A stretch of DNA of 50,641 bases from Candidatus Cibiobacter qucibialis (GTDB lineage: Bacteria > Bacillota > Clostridia > Oscillospirales > Ruminococcaceae). The stretch covers positions 1 to 50,641 of the forward strand of contig SAUS01000009.1 of assembly GCA_004000625.1 (NCBI GenBank), read 5' to 3'. Positions 42,611 through 50,641 of the stretch are shown piece after piece. Position 1 is the stretch's first letter; each line of letters opens with the position of its first letter. A program made the translations under genes and the position numbers. The notes beneath the pieces are model-generated. The model was not told where the DNA came from. It saw only the letters and a list, made by a program, of their open reading frames with translations, and searched no databases.

Positions 42611-43732
42611 ATGGCGATAAAACGCGTTTTTCAAAAAGAGCCTGTTCTAAGCATTGCTGCCTGTCTGGCTTTGGTTTCATCCTGCTTCGTTCTTCCGGAT
42701 GCAGAATATCTTGGTTATATTGATTTTCGCACGCTTGCGATCCTGTTCTCACTCATGACCGTCATGGCCGGGCTGCGGGGGCAGGGCGTTTTCGATCGGC
42801 TTGGGCGCGCGCTGCTGTCCCATACCCGCACAACGCTTCAGCTGACCGCTGTTCTGGTGGGGCTGTGCTTTTTCTCAAGCATGGTGATCACTAATGATGT
42901 ATCGCTGCTTACCTTTGTTCCGTTCACATTTGTTGTTGTAAACAGCTTGGATGCTGCCGTTCGGGATAAGCTGCTGCTTCCCATCGTCTGCATGCAGACG
43001 ATAGCCGCAAACCTCGGCAGTATGCTAACGCCTCTTGGTAATCCGCAAAACCTGTATCTGTATGGAAAAAGCGGAATGGATATGGGTTCTTTTGTTTTGC
43101 TGATGCTCCCCTACTCCATCCTGTCGCTGGCACTTCTTGCGCTATGGGCGGTGGGGCTGTGCCGCCGTGGCGCAAAGATCTCCATGGCTCATTCTGCGGC
43201 TGCTGCAAGCCCGAACAAGGCACTATTATCGCTGTACAGTATTTTATTCGTGCTCTGTCTGTTGGTGGTACTGCGTGTTCTGCCCTATGGTATCGCGTTT
43301 GCTGCGGTTCTGGCCTGTGTGCTTTTGGCAGACCGGAACACATTATGCCGTGTGGACTATTCGCTGATCCTTACCTTTGTTGCGCTCTTTATCTTTATTG
43401 GCAATCTGGGGCGTTTTGCCGCCTTTTCCGGATGGCTGCAGCATATTCTTACCGGCCACGAGGTATGGGTTTCTGTGCTTGCCTCACAGGTAACCAGCAA
43501 TGTGCCTGCGGCGATCCTGCTTTCGGGATTTACAGAGAATATCCGCTCCCTGATCATCGGCACAAATCTTGGCGGCCTTGGCACGCTGATTGCCTCAATG
43601 GCCAGCCTGATCTCGTATCGCGAAATTGCAAGGGAGTTGCCGTTACAAAAAGGCCGGTATTTTGCGTTGTTCACAGTTTCCAACATCCTGTTTGTGACGG
43701 TTCTTATGGGCGCGTGGGCGTTAGCTGGATAA
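42611..43732 (+). CDS. SLC13/ArsB-superfamily anion transporter
   Basis: A 373-residue polytopic membrane protein (about ten helices) of the ion-transporter superfamily that includes SLC13, CitMHS, ArsB and NhaD. Two characteristic pore segments are visible: ITNDVSLLTFVPFT, and later SQVTSNVPAAILLSGF. The pair gives the inverted-repeat architecture of these carriers. Likely substrates are dicarboxylates, citrate or sulfate. The open frame begins at 42485, but the ATG at 42611 gives the usual N-terminus and lies after the predicted promoter. It stands alone; the next gene is convergent. Confidence 0.8.
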   Translation: MAIKRVFQKEPVLSIAACLALVSSCFVLPDAEYLGYIDFRTLAILFSLMTVMAGLRGQGVFDRLGRALLSHTRTTLQLTAVLVGLCFFSSMVITNDVSLLTFVPFTFVVVNSLDAAVRDKLLLPIVCMQTIAANLGSMLTPLGNPQNLYLYGKSGMDMGSFVLLMLPYSILSLALLALWAVGLCRRGAKISMAHSAAAASPNKALLSLYSILFVLCLLVVLRVLPYGIAFAAVLACVLLADRNTLCRVDYSLILTFVALFIFIGNLGRFAAFSGWLQHILTGHEVWVSVLASQVTSNVPAAILLSGFTENIRSLIIGTNLGGLGTLIASMASLISYREIARELPLQKGRYFALFTVSNILFVTVLMGAWALAG

Positions 43733-43736
43733 AAAC

Positions 43737-43795
43737 ATCACCGCACAATTCTAAACACAGCCGCAGCGGCTCTTAGAATTGTGTGGTGATTCTTT
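43737..43795 (+). terminator. Terminator built from diverged MITE ends
   Basis: ATCACCGCACAATTCTAA (43737-43754) and its perfect complement (43773-43790, with one G-T pair) enclose 18 bases and are followed by TCTTTTATAA. The stem words ACCGCACAATTC are those of the MITE terminal repeat, so a mini element seems to serve as this gene's terminator. The rest of the gap to 43942 shows nothing. Confidence 0.75.
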
Positions 43796-43942
43796 TATAA
43801 GCAATTTAGATTACGGAATAGCTGTTTGAGCTAACTAATCCGTACACAAAACTTCGCAAATTTTCTACGATGTCTCTTGCGATACATATGTTATGTAGTA
43901 TGCCGCGCCCACAAAACTTTATATCCCATTATGCTGCATCTT

Positions 43943-44629
43943 TCATGGGTCATATTCTCTGCTCAATAGCCACTGAAGTCCTGCCGCTGTTCGCTGTACC
44001 ACATCTTTAAAGTGATTGCCGGGATTTAATTGGAAGGTCGTATCTATTCCCTGCTCGTGGTAATATCTTTCGATGGATTCGGTATTCTGCTGAACACATC
44101 TTAGAAGCGAATTCTGGGTGCGGCACTCCCGGTCGCCCAGCGAAAAGAAGATATCGGCAGGTTTTTTCACGGGTGTACGGGAAACGACATACTCTTTAAT
44201 TCCCGGAAACCACAGCGAGCCGGAGACACTCGCAACTCGCGAAAAGGCGTCCGTCTGATAAATAGAATACAGTGCAAACAGTCCGGCCAGTGAATATCCC
44301 GCAATTCCCCGCCAGGCGGGGGTCCCCTGCAACAGACTTTCTGCTTTCGGTATAATTTGGTTTATCAGAAGGCGCAGGTACTCATCGGCTCCGCTGGTAT
44401 ATGATGCACCATTTTTGAATATGGGCGGAATATCCCATGGCACCATATCATGATTCCATTCCAGCTTACTGACTGCAACCAGCGAAAAATCCTGACAGCC
44501 GATGTCTGTCAAATACTGAAAGATCTGCGCTCCCTCGCACCCATAGGTATTCAGATAAATCACCGGCTTGTTTGGCGCGGCACTTTCGAATACATCTACC
44601 CTTTTTTGCTCTACCGAAAAAGAATTCAT
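43943..44629 (-). CDS. Alpha/beta-hydrolase, siderophore-esterase-like
   Basis: A 228-residue serine hydrolase of the esterase-D/Fes-like group (COG2819 type). The nucleophile elbow is GYSLAGLFAL, an Asp is available in SLGDRECR, and the His in NPGNHFKDV completes the triad. No signal peptide is visible. The ATG at 44629 follows GGGGAGG; the frame to 44665 has no ribosome site. Substrates in this family include enterobactin-type siderophores and simple acyl esters; no siderophore genes are nearby. A promoter with a strong inverted repeat lies upstream, so it is probably regulated on its own. Confidence 0.78.
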   Translation of the reverse strand: MNSFSVEQKRVDVFESAAPNKPVIYLNTYGCEGAQIFQYLTDIGCQDFSLVAVSKLEWNHDMVPWDIPPIFKNGASYTSGADEYLRLLINQIIPKAESLLQGTPAWRGIAGYSLAGLFALYSIYQTDAFSRVASVSGSLWFPGIKEYVVSRTPVKKPADIFFSLGDRECRTQNSLLRCVQQNTESIERYYHEQGIDTTFQLNPGNHFKDVVQRTAAGLQWLLSREYDP

Positions 44630-44730
44630 TCTGCCGCCTCCCCACCATTGGCGAATGCTCCGCAAGCTGCGCGGGTCAGAATCTCCTGCACCTGTGCCGA
44701 GCTACTTATATTCACCACTGGTACCACCAT

Positions 44731-44773
44731 ACTTTTGTGCCTATATCGTATTCGAAATCAGCACAAAAGTCAA
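44731..44773 (-). promoter_or_regulatory. Promoter with 10-base inverted-repeat operator
   Basis: On the - strand TTGACT (44768-44773), a 17-base spacer and TACGAT (44745-44750) form a good promoter for the esterase gene. Perfect arms ACTTTTGTGC (44731-44740) and GCACAAAAGT (44761-44770) enclose the -10 region and overlap the -35 box, about three helix turns centre to centre. This is a convincing regulator site; the regulator is unknown. Confidence 0.65.
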
Positions 44774-44860
44774 CTTTTGCTTTATCAATTTTGACGCAAG
44801 CAACCTCCCTGCATTTTCTCCGATTCTCCGTCTTTTTATCTAGGATATTTTGGCGGATAG

Positions 44861-44869
44861 TGCTATAAT
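44861..44869 (+). promoter_or_regulatory. Extended -10 promoter of a small ORF
   Basis: TGCTATAAT is an extended -10 element about 60 bases before a well-spaced AAGGAGGA site and ATG. No clear -35 is seen. Confidence 0.45.
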
Positions 44870-44927
44870 GGTAAAAAGTGTGCGTCTGTGCAGGACAGAG
44901 CCAGCCATTTTCAAGGAGGACATCATC

Positions 44928-45071
44928 ATGTCAAAGATCGTCAACGAGGTAAAGATTGGCCACCTTCGTTCTGGGCTTCTTCCACTGCTTCCAGATATAC
45001 ACTGCTTACACAGGAGGAGATTTTCCGCTTGGCCGTCTCGCTTGTCATGTTCAGAAGATGCAGCTGGATGA
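44928..45071 (+). pseudogene. Small ORF with good start signals, likely a truncated gene
   Basis: It encodes 47 residues. AAGGAGGA lies seven bases before the ATG and a promoter lies upstream, yet only the first dozen residues (MSKIVNEVKIGH) look protein-like; the rest is rich in Arg, Ser and Cys as in out-of-frame DNA. Downstream to 45172 a second frame (TQEEIFRLAVSLVMF) looks coding. The simplest reading is the start of a real gene fused to unrelated debris by deletion. A genuine small peptide is possible. Confidence 0.35.
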
Positions 45072-45172
45072 TCAGCCTGTGACTGGCACAGCAGCACGCC
45101 GAGTGCCTTCCTCACACAAGCAGTATTGCACAGTTTCAGCCGCTTGCTTTTGGCGGTCTTGCAAAAAACAAC

Positions 45173-45220
45173 AACACGCCCGGACAGCTGCACAAGTGCA
45201 AACTGTCCGGGCGTGTTTTA
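45173..45220 (-). terminator. Strong terminator after the GtrA-like gene
   Basis: AACACGCCCGGACAG (45173-45187) and CTGTCCGGGCGTGTT (45203-45217) pair perfectly. On the - strand a GTTGTTTTTT run follows, which suits the end of the GH3-GtrA operon. It may also stop + strand transcripts. Confidence 0.85.
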
Positions 45221-45290
45221 CGCTTTCTGAGCGGGCAAACGCATCATCACTGCGCTCAGGTGATTCCTGTAGAAGATAAGAGATGTCGTC

Positions 45291-45836
45291 TTAATCGCTG
45301 GTTGGGAAAATGACCTTGTTGACGAAAAAGAAGATTACCATGGAAACACCGCCGTTCAATACCGTTGTACCAATATTGTAAATAAAATCCGGCACATATC
45401 GCGCAGCTGTTGCGACCCAAATGCAGTTTATAGAATTTACAATACAGGTTATTACGCAAAATGCAACCGCATACCAAACGATCTGCCAGGTAAGATTCCC
45501 CTTGCTGCGGAAAACGACATTTCTTTGTATTGGGAAATTGATTACCTCACCCAGTATCATGGCTATCATATAAGCGCAAAAATAAGGCAAGCCACCATGT
45601 TCTGCGTCATAGCCCAAAATGTTCCATTTGAAGGTTGCTCCCAGCATGGTCACTTCGATTCCCGGCCAGCCAAAATCCACCTTGGGCATATTTGCAAAAG
45701 CAGCAGGCAGGAACTGCAGCAATATATACTTAAACACCGTAATGAGGTTGCATACAATTACGAACAAGCCACCCTCACGGATCCACCGCATTATATCCTG
45801 ATTGGCTGTTTTTGCTGTATCCCTTTTATCTTTCAT
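45291..45836 (-). CDS. GtrA-like membrane protein
   Basis: A 181-residue protein of the GtrA type with about four hydrophobic helices and the signature near the middle where helix 2 leads to INFPIQRNVVFRSKG. GtrA proteins are thought to help move lipid-linked sugars or assist surface glycosylation. Its start overlaps the stop of the large GH3 gene by four bases, which indicates translational coupling to a membrane-bound glycosidase. No glycosyltransferase is next to it, which is unusual for the family. Confidence 0.75.
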   Translation of the reverse strand: MKDKRDTAKTANQDIMRWIREGGLFVIVCNLITVFKYILLQFLPAAFANMPKVDFGWPGIEVTMLGATFKWNILGYDAEHGGLPYFCAYMIAMILGEVINFPIQRNVVFRSKGNLTWQIVWYAVAFCVITCIVNSINCIWVATAARYVPDFIYNIGTTVLNGGVSMVIFFFVNKVIFPTSD

Positions 45837-48800
45837 AAGACATCTTCTTGTTCAGTGCCCTCATCCTCTTTTTTTGCCTTGCGGTATTTGCAGATTGCGC
45901 AGATTTCCCAAGCGACAAGGATGATTGCAACAACTGCATCCACTGCGTAGGTCGTCTTTACCCACTTCGGCACAGCTACCGCACGCGTCACAGCGAAGGA
46001 GTTTGCCAATGCATACAGCGTGCCGTGTGCCGCATTGCGCATAGCCGTTACCGTACCGACAGAGTTCAAATCACGGTAGAACTCATTCGTAATGTTAAAC
46101 GCCAGCATCTTCGTGCCGCCGGTACGAATTGCCAGATTACCGTCCATATACCATGGGCTGACGACTGCGTCTGTAATGACAGCGCCATGGAAGCCCCATT
46201 CATCACGCAGAATGTTCGTCAAAAGAGCCTTACAGCCACCGGCCCAGACAGGACCGACCGCATTCATAGAGGTCATAACGCCCATGCCGCCTGCCTTGAT
46301 CGGCTGTTCAAACGCCTTGAGGTAAATTTCGCGGGCAGACTGTTCATTCAGCCATGTGCAGATGTTATTCTGACGATAGTTGTCCTGATCGTTGAAGGCA
46401 AAATGCTTCACATAGCAAATCAGACCATTTTCGGTTGCGCCGGACACCTCTGCAGCTGCGGTCAGCCCGGAGAGAACGCCGCACTCGGAATAGTATTCAA
46501 AGTTACGCCCGCCGAATGCGCTGCGGTGGATATTCATTGCAGGTGCATACCAGCCTGCGCAGTTGATTTCAGCACATTCTTTTGCAATCTGTTCTCCGCG
46601 CGCCTTGGCCAGCGGCTGGTTCCAGGTGCAAGCCAGCATCACAGAACCGGGATAGCTCGGACCTGCGGCAGGATTGTAGTTGCTGTGCACACCTGTCGGG
46701 CCGTCACAGTCCTCCGTTGCGGACAGGCCGATGGATTCAACACCAACGGTATGGTAACCACCGTCTGCCGTAAGGCTGAACAAGTCATTGACCGTGAGTT
46801 CATCGAGAAGCTGCTCCCACTTGGGGTCATCGTAAGCAACGCCGGTCAGATCAGCAAGTTTCAACCCGTTATTCGCCCCGGTGGTCGGCATCACAGCATT
46901 GGGGTCATCGTATTTTGCCGCATCAAAGGTTGCTGCACTTGCATAGTCTGCCAGTGCCTGTGCACTCAGGCTATGGTTTGCAGGCGCAGCGGTAGCCTCT
47001 GCATAGTTGGCAAAGCCATCAGCACGGCTGAGATAGGTCACATCTCCCTGCGCAAAGGTGAGCTGGTTTGTAGCAGCCACCTGATCTGTGGAGCGAGCGC
47101 CATCATGTGCATCGTCATAGATGACGTCCTTGTCCACCTTGGCAACATAGGTATCCAGGATCGTATGAGAATCCGAGCAGAGATTGATCTTATAGTCGCC
47201 TGCCTCGAGTACATACGCACCATTCGCACTCTTGATGCCGTTCGAATCATAGGAGGCCATATCCTCATAACGGAAGGTGATCTTCAGGGTCTGTGCTTCG
47301 CCGGGCTGCAGGATTTCCGTCTTGGCGTACTGCACAAGATTTGCTGCTGCCTTTTCGATGCCACCGTTATAATACGGCGGCTCATAGAAAATTTCTGCAA
47401 CATATTTTCCTGCTGTATCGCCGGTATTTTTAACTGCTACATCCAGCGTGATTTTCTCGCCATCATCCTCGACAGCTGCAATTGACGAATCAAAGGTAGT
47501 GTAGCTCAAGCCATAGCCGAACGGATACTGAACCACTTTATCATAATCAATAAGGCCCTCTGCAGCAGCCGTTTCATAGAATTTGTAGCCAACATAGATG
47601 CCCTCGCAGTAGTTGACAAACATGGCACGATTGTCCTGGCTCCCCGTAACCTCTGCATAGTTATCATACGCAAAGCCGCCGAAGTTGTTGGCCGTGGGTG
47701 TTGCGAGCAGATCGTAGACATAGGTATCCGCCAGATGTCCGGACGGATTCACTTCACCGCTCAGGATCTTTCCGAGGGAATCAAAGCCAAGCTCGCCGGG
47801 CGCACCGCACAGAACGGCTGCCTTAATGCTGTCATACTGATCCAGCCAGCCAAGCTCCATAGCATTGGAGGAGTTGACCACAACGATAACATTCTTGAAC
47901 TCTTTACAAACGCGGTCTACCATTGCAATCTCGCGGTTACTTAATTCCAGGTAACTCTTGCTGGCATCGAGGTCTTCTGCCTGCGTTGTAAAATCATAGA
48001 ACTGTGCGAGCCCGCCGTACTGTGCATTGTATTCATCCGGGCCGGTGATGCTTTGCGGGATATCAAAGCCCTCGCCGCCGGTACGGCTGACAACAACCAC
48101 CGCTGTATCCGAGTAAGCGACCGCATCCTCAAAAATGTTAGCGTTCTCGTACTCTGCAATGGTAGGCTCCGGAACGGTGAAATCGCCGCGCTTGCTGCCG
48201 ATCTCACGCAGACGGATCGTACCGACAGGACGCTCTGTACGGAAATTCTCATAGAATTTCACAAGCTCCTCATTGACTTCAAAGCCCGCATGCTTAAGGC
48301 CGTCAATCAGAGAAACCGCATTGCTTGTATCACTGTCACCGGAGCCGGTGCCGCCATACAACGGGCGAACGCTCGACCAGCCAAACAAGTTGAGCTTTGT
48401 ACCGGCGCTCAACGGCAGCGCCTTGTCATCATTCTTCAGCAGAACGATGCCCTCGGATGCAATCTGGTCTGCAATCGCACGGCCGGATGCCATTGTTTCG
48501 TCCGAGACCTTGACATCCTCAGCAAAAACACTGTTCACCACCGAGTATTCTACGCCGAGAATAACCCAGTTGACGGAAAGCGTGATAGCCAGCAAAATTG
48601 CAATCGGGGCCTGTGCACGCACCAGCGCGCGCTTCGGCTGTTTTAGCTTTCCGGCTGCGACCACTACGATGAGCGCCGCGATCAGTACAACAACAATAAA
48701 GATAATAGCCGGGCTACAAGCAATAATGCCGTTCTTCAAATCCTCGGTCGTAACTGCCAGGGAGCCGCCAAACATCAAATCGTACAGCTTTTTCCCTATT

Positions 48801-48865
48801 ACTGCCAATGCTGCAATGATAACTGCAGCAATCAGCCACGGCACAAGCCTCTTCTTATTTTTCAT
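45833..48865 (-). CDS. Membrane-anchored GH3 with swapped domain order
   Basis: A 1010-residue GH3 beta-glycosidase in which the normal second domain comes first. Order: three helices (about 9-25, 49-71, 87-110), alpha/beta sandwich (about 125-400, EGIVLLKNDD onward), fibronectin-like domain (about 440-560, PFGYGLSYTTF onward), linker, then the catalytic barrel (about 680-930, DCDGPTGVHS; Lys820-His821 in KHFAFNDQ; nucleophile Asp899 in VITDAVV), and a final helix (about 968-990). Basic residues flank helices 1-3 so that the N-terminus and the 2-3 loop are inside; the enzyme part is then outside and held at both ends. Swapped GH3 enzymes are known in ruminal Firmicutes; the double tether is unusual. 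Confidence 0.87.
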   Translation of the reverse strand: MKNKKRLVPWLIAAVIIAALAVIGKKLYDLMFGGSLAVTTEDLKNGIIACSPAIIFIVVVLIAALIVVVAAGKLKQPKRALVRAQAPIAILLAITLSVNWVILGVEYSVVNSVFAEDVKVSDETMASGRAIADQIASEGIVLLKNDDKALPLSAGTKLNLFGWSSVRPLYGGTGSGDSDTSNAVSLIDGLKHAGFEVNEELVKFYENFRTERPVGTIRLREIGSKRGDFTVPEPTIAEYENANIFEDAVAYSDTAVVVVSRTGGEGFDIPQSITGPDEYNAQYGGLAQFYDFTTQAEDLDASKSYLELSNREIAMVDRVCKEFKNVIVVVNSSNAMELGWLDQYDSIKAAVLCGAPGELGFDSLGKILSGEVNPSGHLADTYVYDLLATPTANNFGGFAYDNYAEVTGSQDNRAMFVNYCEGIYVGYKFYETAAAEGLIDYDKVVQYPFGYGLSYTTFDSSIAAVEDDGEKITLDVAVKNTGDTAGKYVAEIFYEPPYYNGGIEKAAANLVQYAKTEILQPGEAQTLKITFRYEDMASYDSNGIKSANGAYVLEAGDYKINLCSDSHTILDTYVAKVDKDVIYDDAHDGARSTDQVAATNQLTFAQGDVTYLSRADGFANYAEATAAPANHSLSAQALADYASAATFDAAKYDDPNAVMPTTGANNGLKLADLTGVAYDDPKWEQLLDELTVNDLFSLTADGGYHTVGVESIGLSATEDCDGPTGVHSNYNPAAGPSYPGSVMLACTWNQPLAKARGEQIAKECAEINCAGWYAPAMNIHRSAFGGRNFEYYSECGVLSGLTAAAEVSGATENGLICYVKHFAFNDQDNYRQNNICTWLNEQSAREIYLKAFEQPIKAGGMGVMTSMNAVGPVWAGGCKALLTNILRDEWGFHGAVITDAVVSPWYMDGNLAIRTGGTKMLAFNITNEFYRDLNSVGTVTAMRNAAHGTLYALANSFAVTRAVAVPKWVKTTYAVDAVVAIILVAWEICAICKYRKAKKEDEGTEQEDVL

Positions 48866-48911
48866 TTCTTTTCTCCTTCAAAAGTAAATGGGTATGCGGT
48901 TCAATGCGTAT

Positions 48912-50351
48912 TTATTGCAATTCAAACCAGTGGAAATTCATTTTCCCACTACCCGTAAAACGGAAATACAGCGGATAGGTTCCGTCAGGGATCGTAAGGG
49001 ACACCTTTTCCCCCACCTGGCTGCCGTTTTTTATGAAAATATCGGCACACAGCGTGGAAAAATCCGGTGCGGTTGACACCTGAAGGCGTCCATTTGCAGG
49101 GCCGGTACAATGTACCTTTATCTCAGCAGCATCTTTAAAGGCAAAGTACTTGAATCCTGCCACTGCACCATCGCGCATATTGGCAATGTACTGATTGCCG
49201 CTGTCCTCTCTGTCCGGCCCGTCCTGCGTGAAATAGGGGTGATTGCGCAGCCGCCATTTCGGGAAAGGTCCGTCATAGCGTCCGGTACCATTCTTCCCCC
49301 AGAGGTTGCAGGCAATACGCGCCTCATAACGGCCTTTTCCCTTTAAGGGTCCATCGTTTAGGCCGCAGCTTGTGACCTCTGCCTGCAGAAACGCTCCGTT
49401 TTCGTTACGCCGAAGCTTCTCGGCACAAGCCTGCCGGGAATACGAATGACGGTTGGTTTGCCTATGATAGAAAACATACCATTTGTCCTCTAGCTTGAGC
49501 AGCCCGCCATGTGTATTGCCCAAATAGTTAGCTGCGTGCTTTTCGGACAGGTTGCTGTCCAGGAAGATATCACCCTGACTAACCAGAGTGCCGCCGTAAG
49601 AGAAATCTCTGTCAGGGCTTTGGCTGGTAGCATAGCACAATTCATGGTTATGACGAGAGGAGTATACGAAGATATAGGTTTTTCCTTCCTTGCGTATCGA
49701 GCTTGCTTCAAAAAACTCATGTCCTTGAAAAGCTCCCGGCCCTTTTTTAGGGAAAATCACGCGCGGCTCCGTTTTTATCGTCACCATATCTTTTTCAAGT
49801 TCCAGAACTGTACCGCCGTCACATCTAAGCTTGTGTCCACCTGTCAGAATAGCAGGCACTGCATTATAAAAGCCGGAATACAGCCACACGCGCCCGTCAT
49901 CATCTACCAAAACGCCGGGATCAAACGGAAGCTGATCTCCCCTTCTTCGTCCCCAGAGTGTGCCGTCTGCATAGTGAATATGACCCAAAAATTTATATTC
50001 TCCCGCAGGTGTATCGCAGACCGCCACGCTCATAATGCCTAAAAAGTCAAACGCATAGTAGAGGTAGTACCGGCCGTCCGGGCCCTGGCAGACATCCGGT
50101 GCAAAAAGCAGATGGTATCCCAATGGATTTTTGGGGTCCTGTTTTTTGCGGTAGATAACTCCCTCGTACCGCCATTCGGAAAGATCTTCCACCGGCGCCG
50201 ACCAGCAAACGTAGTCATTCACACAGAAGATCGGTGCGTTGAAGCGGTCATGTGAGCCATAGACATACACTCTACCATTGAATACATGCGGTTCCCCATC
50301 CGGAATATATTCCCACGATGGCAAATATGGGTTCACTGCTTGTCTGTTCAC
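48912..50351 (-). CDS. Glycoside hydrolase family 43 enzyme with C-terminal CBM-like domain
   Basis: A 479-residue GH43 protein (arabinofuranosidase/xylosidase type). The five-blade catalytic domain starts with the nucleophile-side Asp18 in IPDGEPHVF; LLFAPDVCQ holds the second Asp, and FFEASSIRK the acid Glu. Residues about 345-479 resemble a galactose-binding-like/CBM6 module. No signal peptide is present. The frame begins at a GTG at 50360 that overlaps the AAGGAGG site; the GTG at 50351 has the correct eight- to nine-base spacing and is chosen here. It lies 46 bases before the swapped GH3 gene on the same strand, so both may act on one plant or host arabinoside. Confidence 0.85.
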   Translation of the reverse strand: MNRQAVNPYLPSWEYIPDGEPHVFNGRVYVYGSHDRFNAPIFCVNDYVCWSAPVEDLSEWRYEGVIYRKKQDPKNPLGYHLLFAPDVCQGPDGRYYLYYAFDFLGIMSVAVCDTPAGEYKFLGHIHYADGTLWGRRRGDQLPFDPGVLVDDDGRVWLYSGFYNAVPAILTGGHKLRCDGGTVLELEKDMVTIKTEPRVIFPKKGPGAFQGHEFFEASSIRKEGKTYIFVYSSRHNHELCYATSQSPDRDFSYGGTLVSQGDIFLDSNLSEKHAANYLGNTHGGLLKLEDKWYVFYHRQTNRHSYSRQACAEKLRRNENGAFLQAEVTSCGLNDGPLKGKGRYEARIACNLWGKNGTGRYDGPFPKWRLRNHPYFTQDGPDREDSGNQYIANMRDGAVAGFKYFAFKDAAEIKVHCTGPANGRLQVSTAPDFSTLCADIFIKNGSQVGEKVSLTIPDGTYPLYFRFTGSGKMNFHWFELQ

Positions 50352-50586
50352 AGTTTTCACCTCCTTCCTTTCTGCTGTTACGTTTTAAGTGTAGCACAAC
50401 TCCTTCTTTTTTCGGGGGATTTTGGCATAACCCGTCTCCACAGTGGCACAACTTGCATTCTTGAACACTTTTTTCGGACATATATGTTTCCTTTTGTGCA
50501 TTCCACAAAAAAGCGGTGCAGATCAACTCTGCACCGCTCCCACATGCTTAAAACTGTTTTTGTCTGCGCGCTGGCCGGCTGTATTT
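50352..50586. other. Gene-free stretch upstream of the GH43 gene
   Basis: No intact gene is accepted. On the - strand a terminator (50505-50538) closes transcription from beyond the window. A 69-codon frame with a CKLCHCGDGLC motif (ATG at 50481) runs into the GH43 gene in another frame, but it is probably chance. Confidence 0.4.
50505..50538 (-). terminator. Terminator for a gene beyond the right edge
   Basis: AGCGGTGCAGA and TCTGCACCGCT pair perfectly around GTTGA (- strand) and are followed by TTTTTTG on the - strand. Confidence 0.8.
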
Positions 50587-50641
50587 CTAAGGCAATACCG
50601 CATAATTCTAAGTGCCGATACGGCGAGCGAGGTGCGGCAGA
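50587..50641 (+). repeat. MITE-like element, copy 5, cut by window end
   Basis: The first 55 bases match the left end of the copy at 2-293, beginning CTAAGGCAATACCGCATAAT. The right end is outside the window. Confidence 0.8.

Noticed and set aside
50272..50481. 69-codon - strand frame with CKLCHCGDGLC upstream of GH43
   Set aside because: It overlaps the GH43 start in another frame and has only a weak AAAGGA site. The cysteine cluster alone is not enough; kept only as a note in the upstream region.

Overview
The window reads as chromosomal DNA of a gut Bacillota in the Gemmiger / Subdoligranulum / Faecalibacterium part of the Oscillospiraceae. This rests on the high-GC, Firmicutes-type gene style with AAGGAGG ribosome sites, the YesM/YesN-type two-component system, LplB/YtcP-type sugar ABC permeases, Cys-type sulfatases with an anaerobic maturase, and numerous glycan enzymes. 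The genus is an inference. No rRNA, tRNA or CRISPR array was seen.

Layout. (1) 0.8-10.5 kb, + strand: an amino-sugar / peptidoglycan salvage block with a solute-binding lipoprotein, two permeases, MurQ, NagA, a ROK sugar kinase, a NagZ-type GH3 and an esterase. (2) 10.9-14.5 kb: three NAD(P)-dependent reductases on the - strand, divergent from a TetR regulator, with two inverted repeats between them. (3) 14.9-25.1 kb, + strand: a second permease pair lacking its own binding protein, a CBM9-like protein, a GH89-like enzyme, and a run of SelA-like lyase, two RidA proteins, COG3964 amidohydrolase, RraA-like aldolase and SDR. A lactonase-like propeller (25.5 kb) and a GH3 enzyme (26.9 kb) follow. 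I read this as a candidate undescribed non-phosphorylative pathway for an amino-sugar acid. (4) 29.6-34.3 kb, - strand: histidine kinase, AraC-type response regulator and binding lipoprotein. (5) 34.8-41.8 kb: two cytoplasmic Cys-type sulfatases, a decayed patch (IS630 remnants, a broken rhamnosidase-like gene, gene tails), a TauE/SafE exporter and the sulfatase maturase. (6) 42-50.4 kb: an SLC13-type anion transporter, an esterase, a GtrA-like protein, a membrane-tethered domain-swapped GH3 and a GH43. This last part has almost none of the intergenic repeats found elsewhere and may be acquired.

Between the gene blocks lie mosaic repeat islands. They contain a TA-flanked MITE family, a GC-hairpin/AT-tail repeat, short REP-like palindromes, and arms made of CTAATTTCTAATTC-like words. 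On the + strand the pyrimidine form of the arm lies at the left edge of gene blocks and the purine form at the right edge, whichever way the genes point. The blocks are therefore bracketed like cassettes by inverted repeats. The genes together describe import, intracellular deglycosylation, desulfation and catabolism of host or bacterial amino-sugar glycans.
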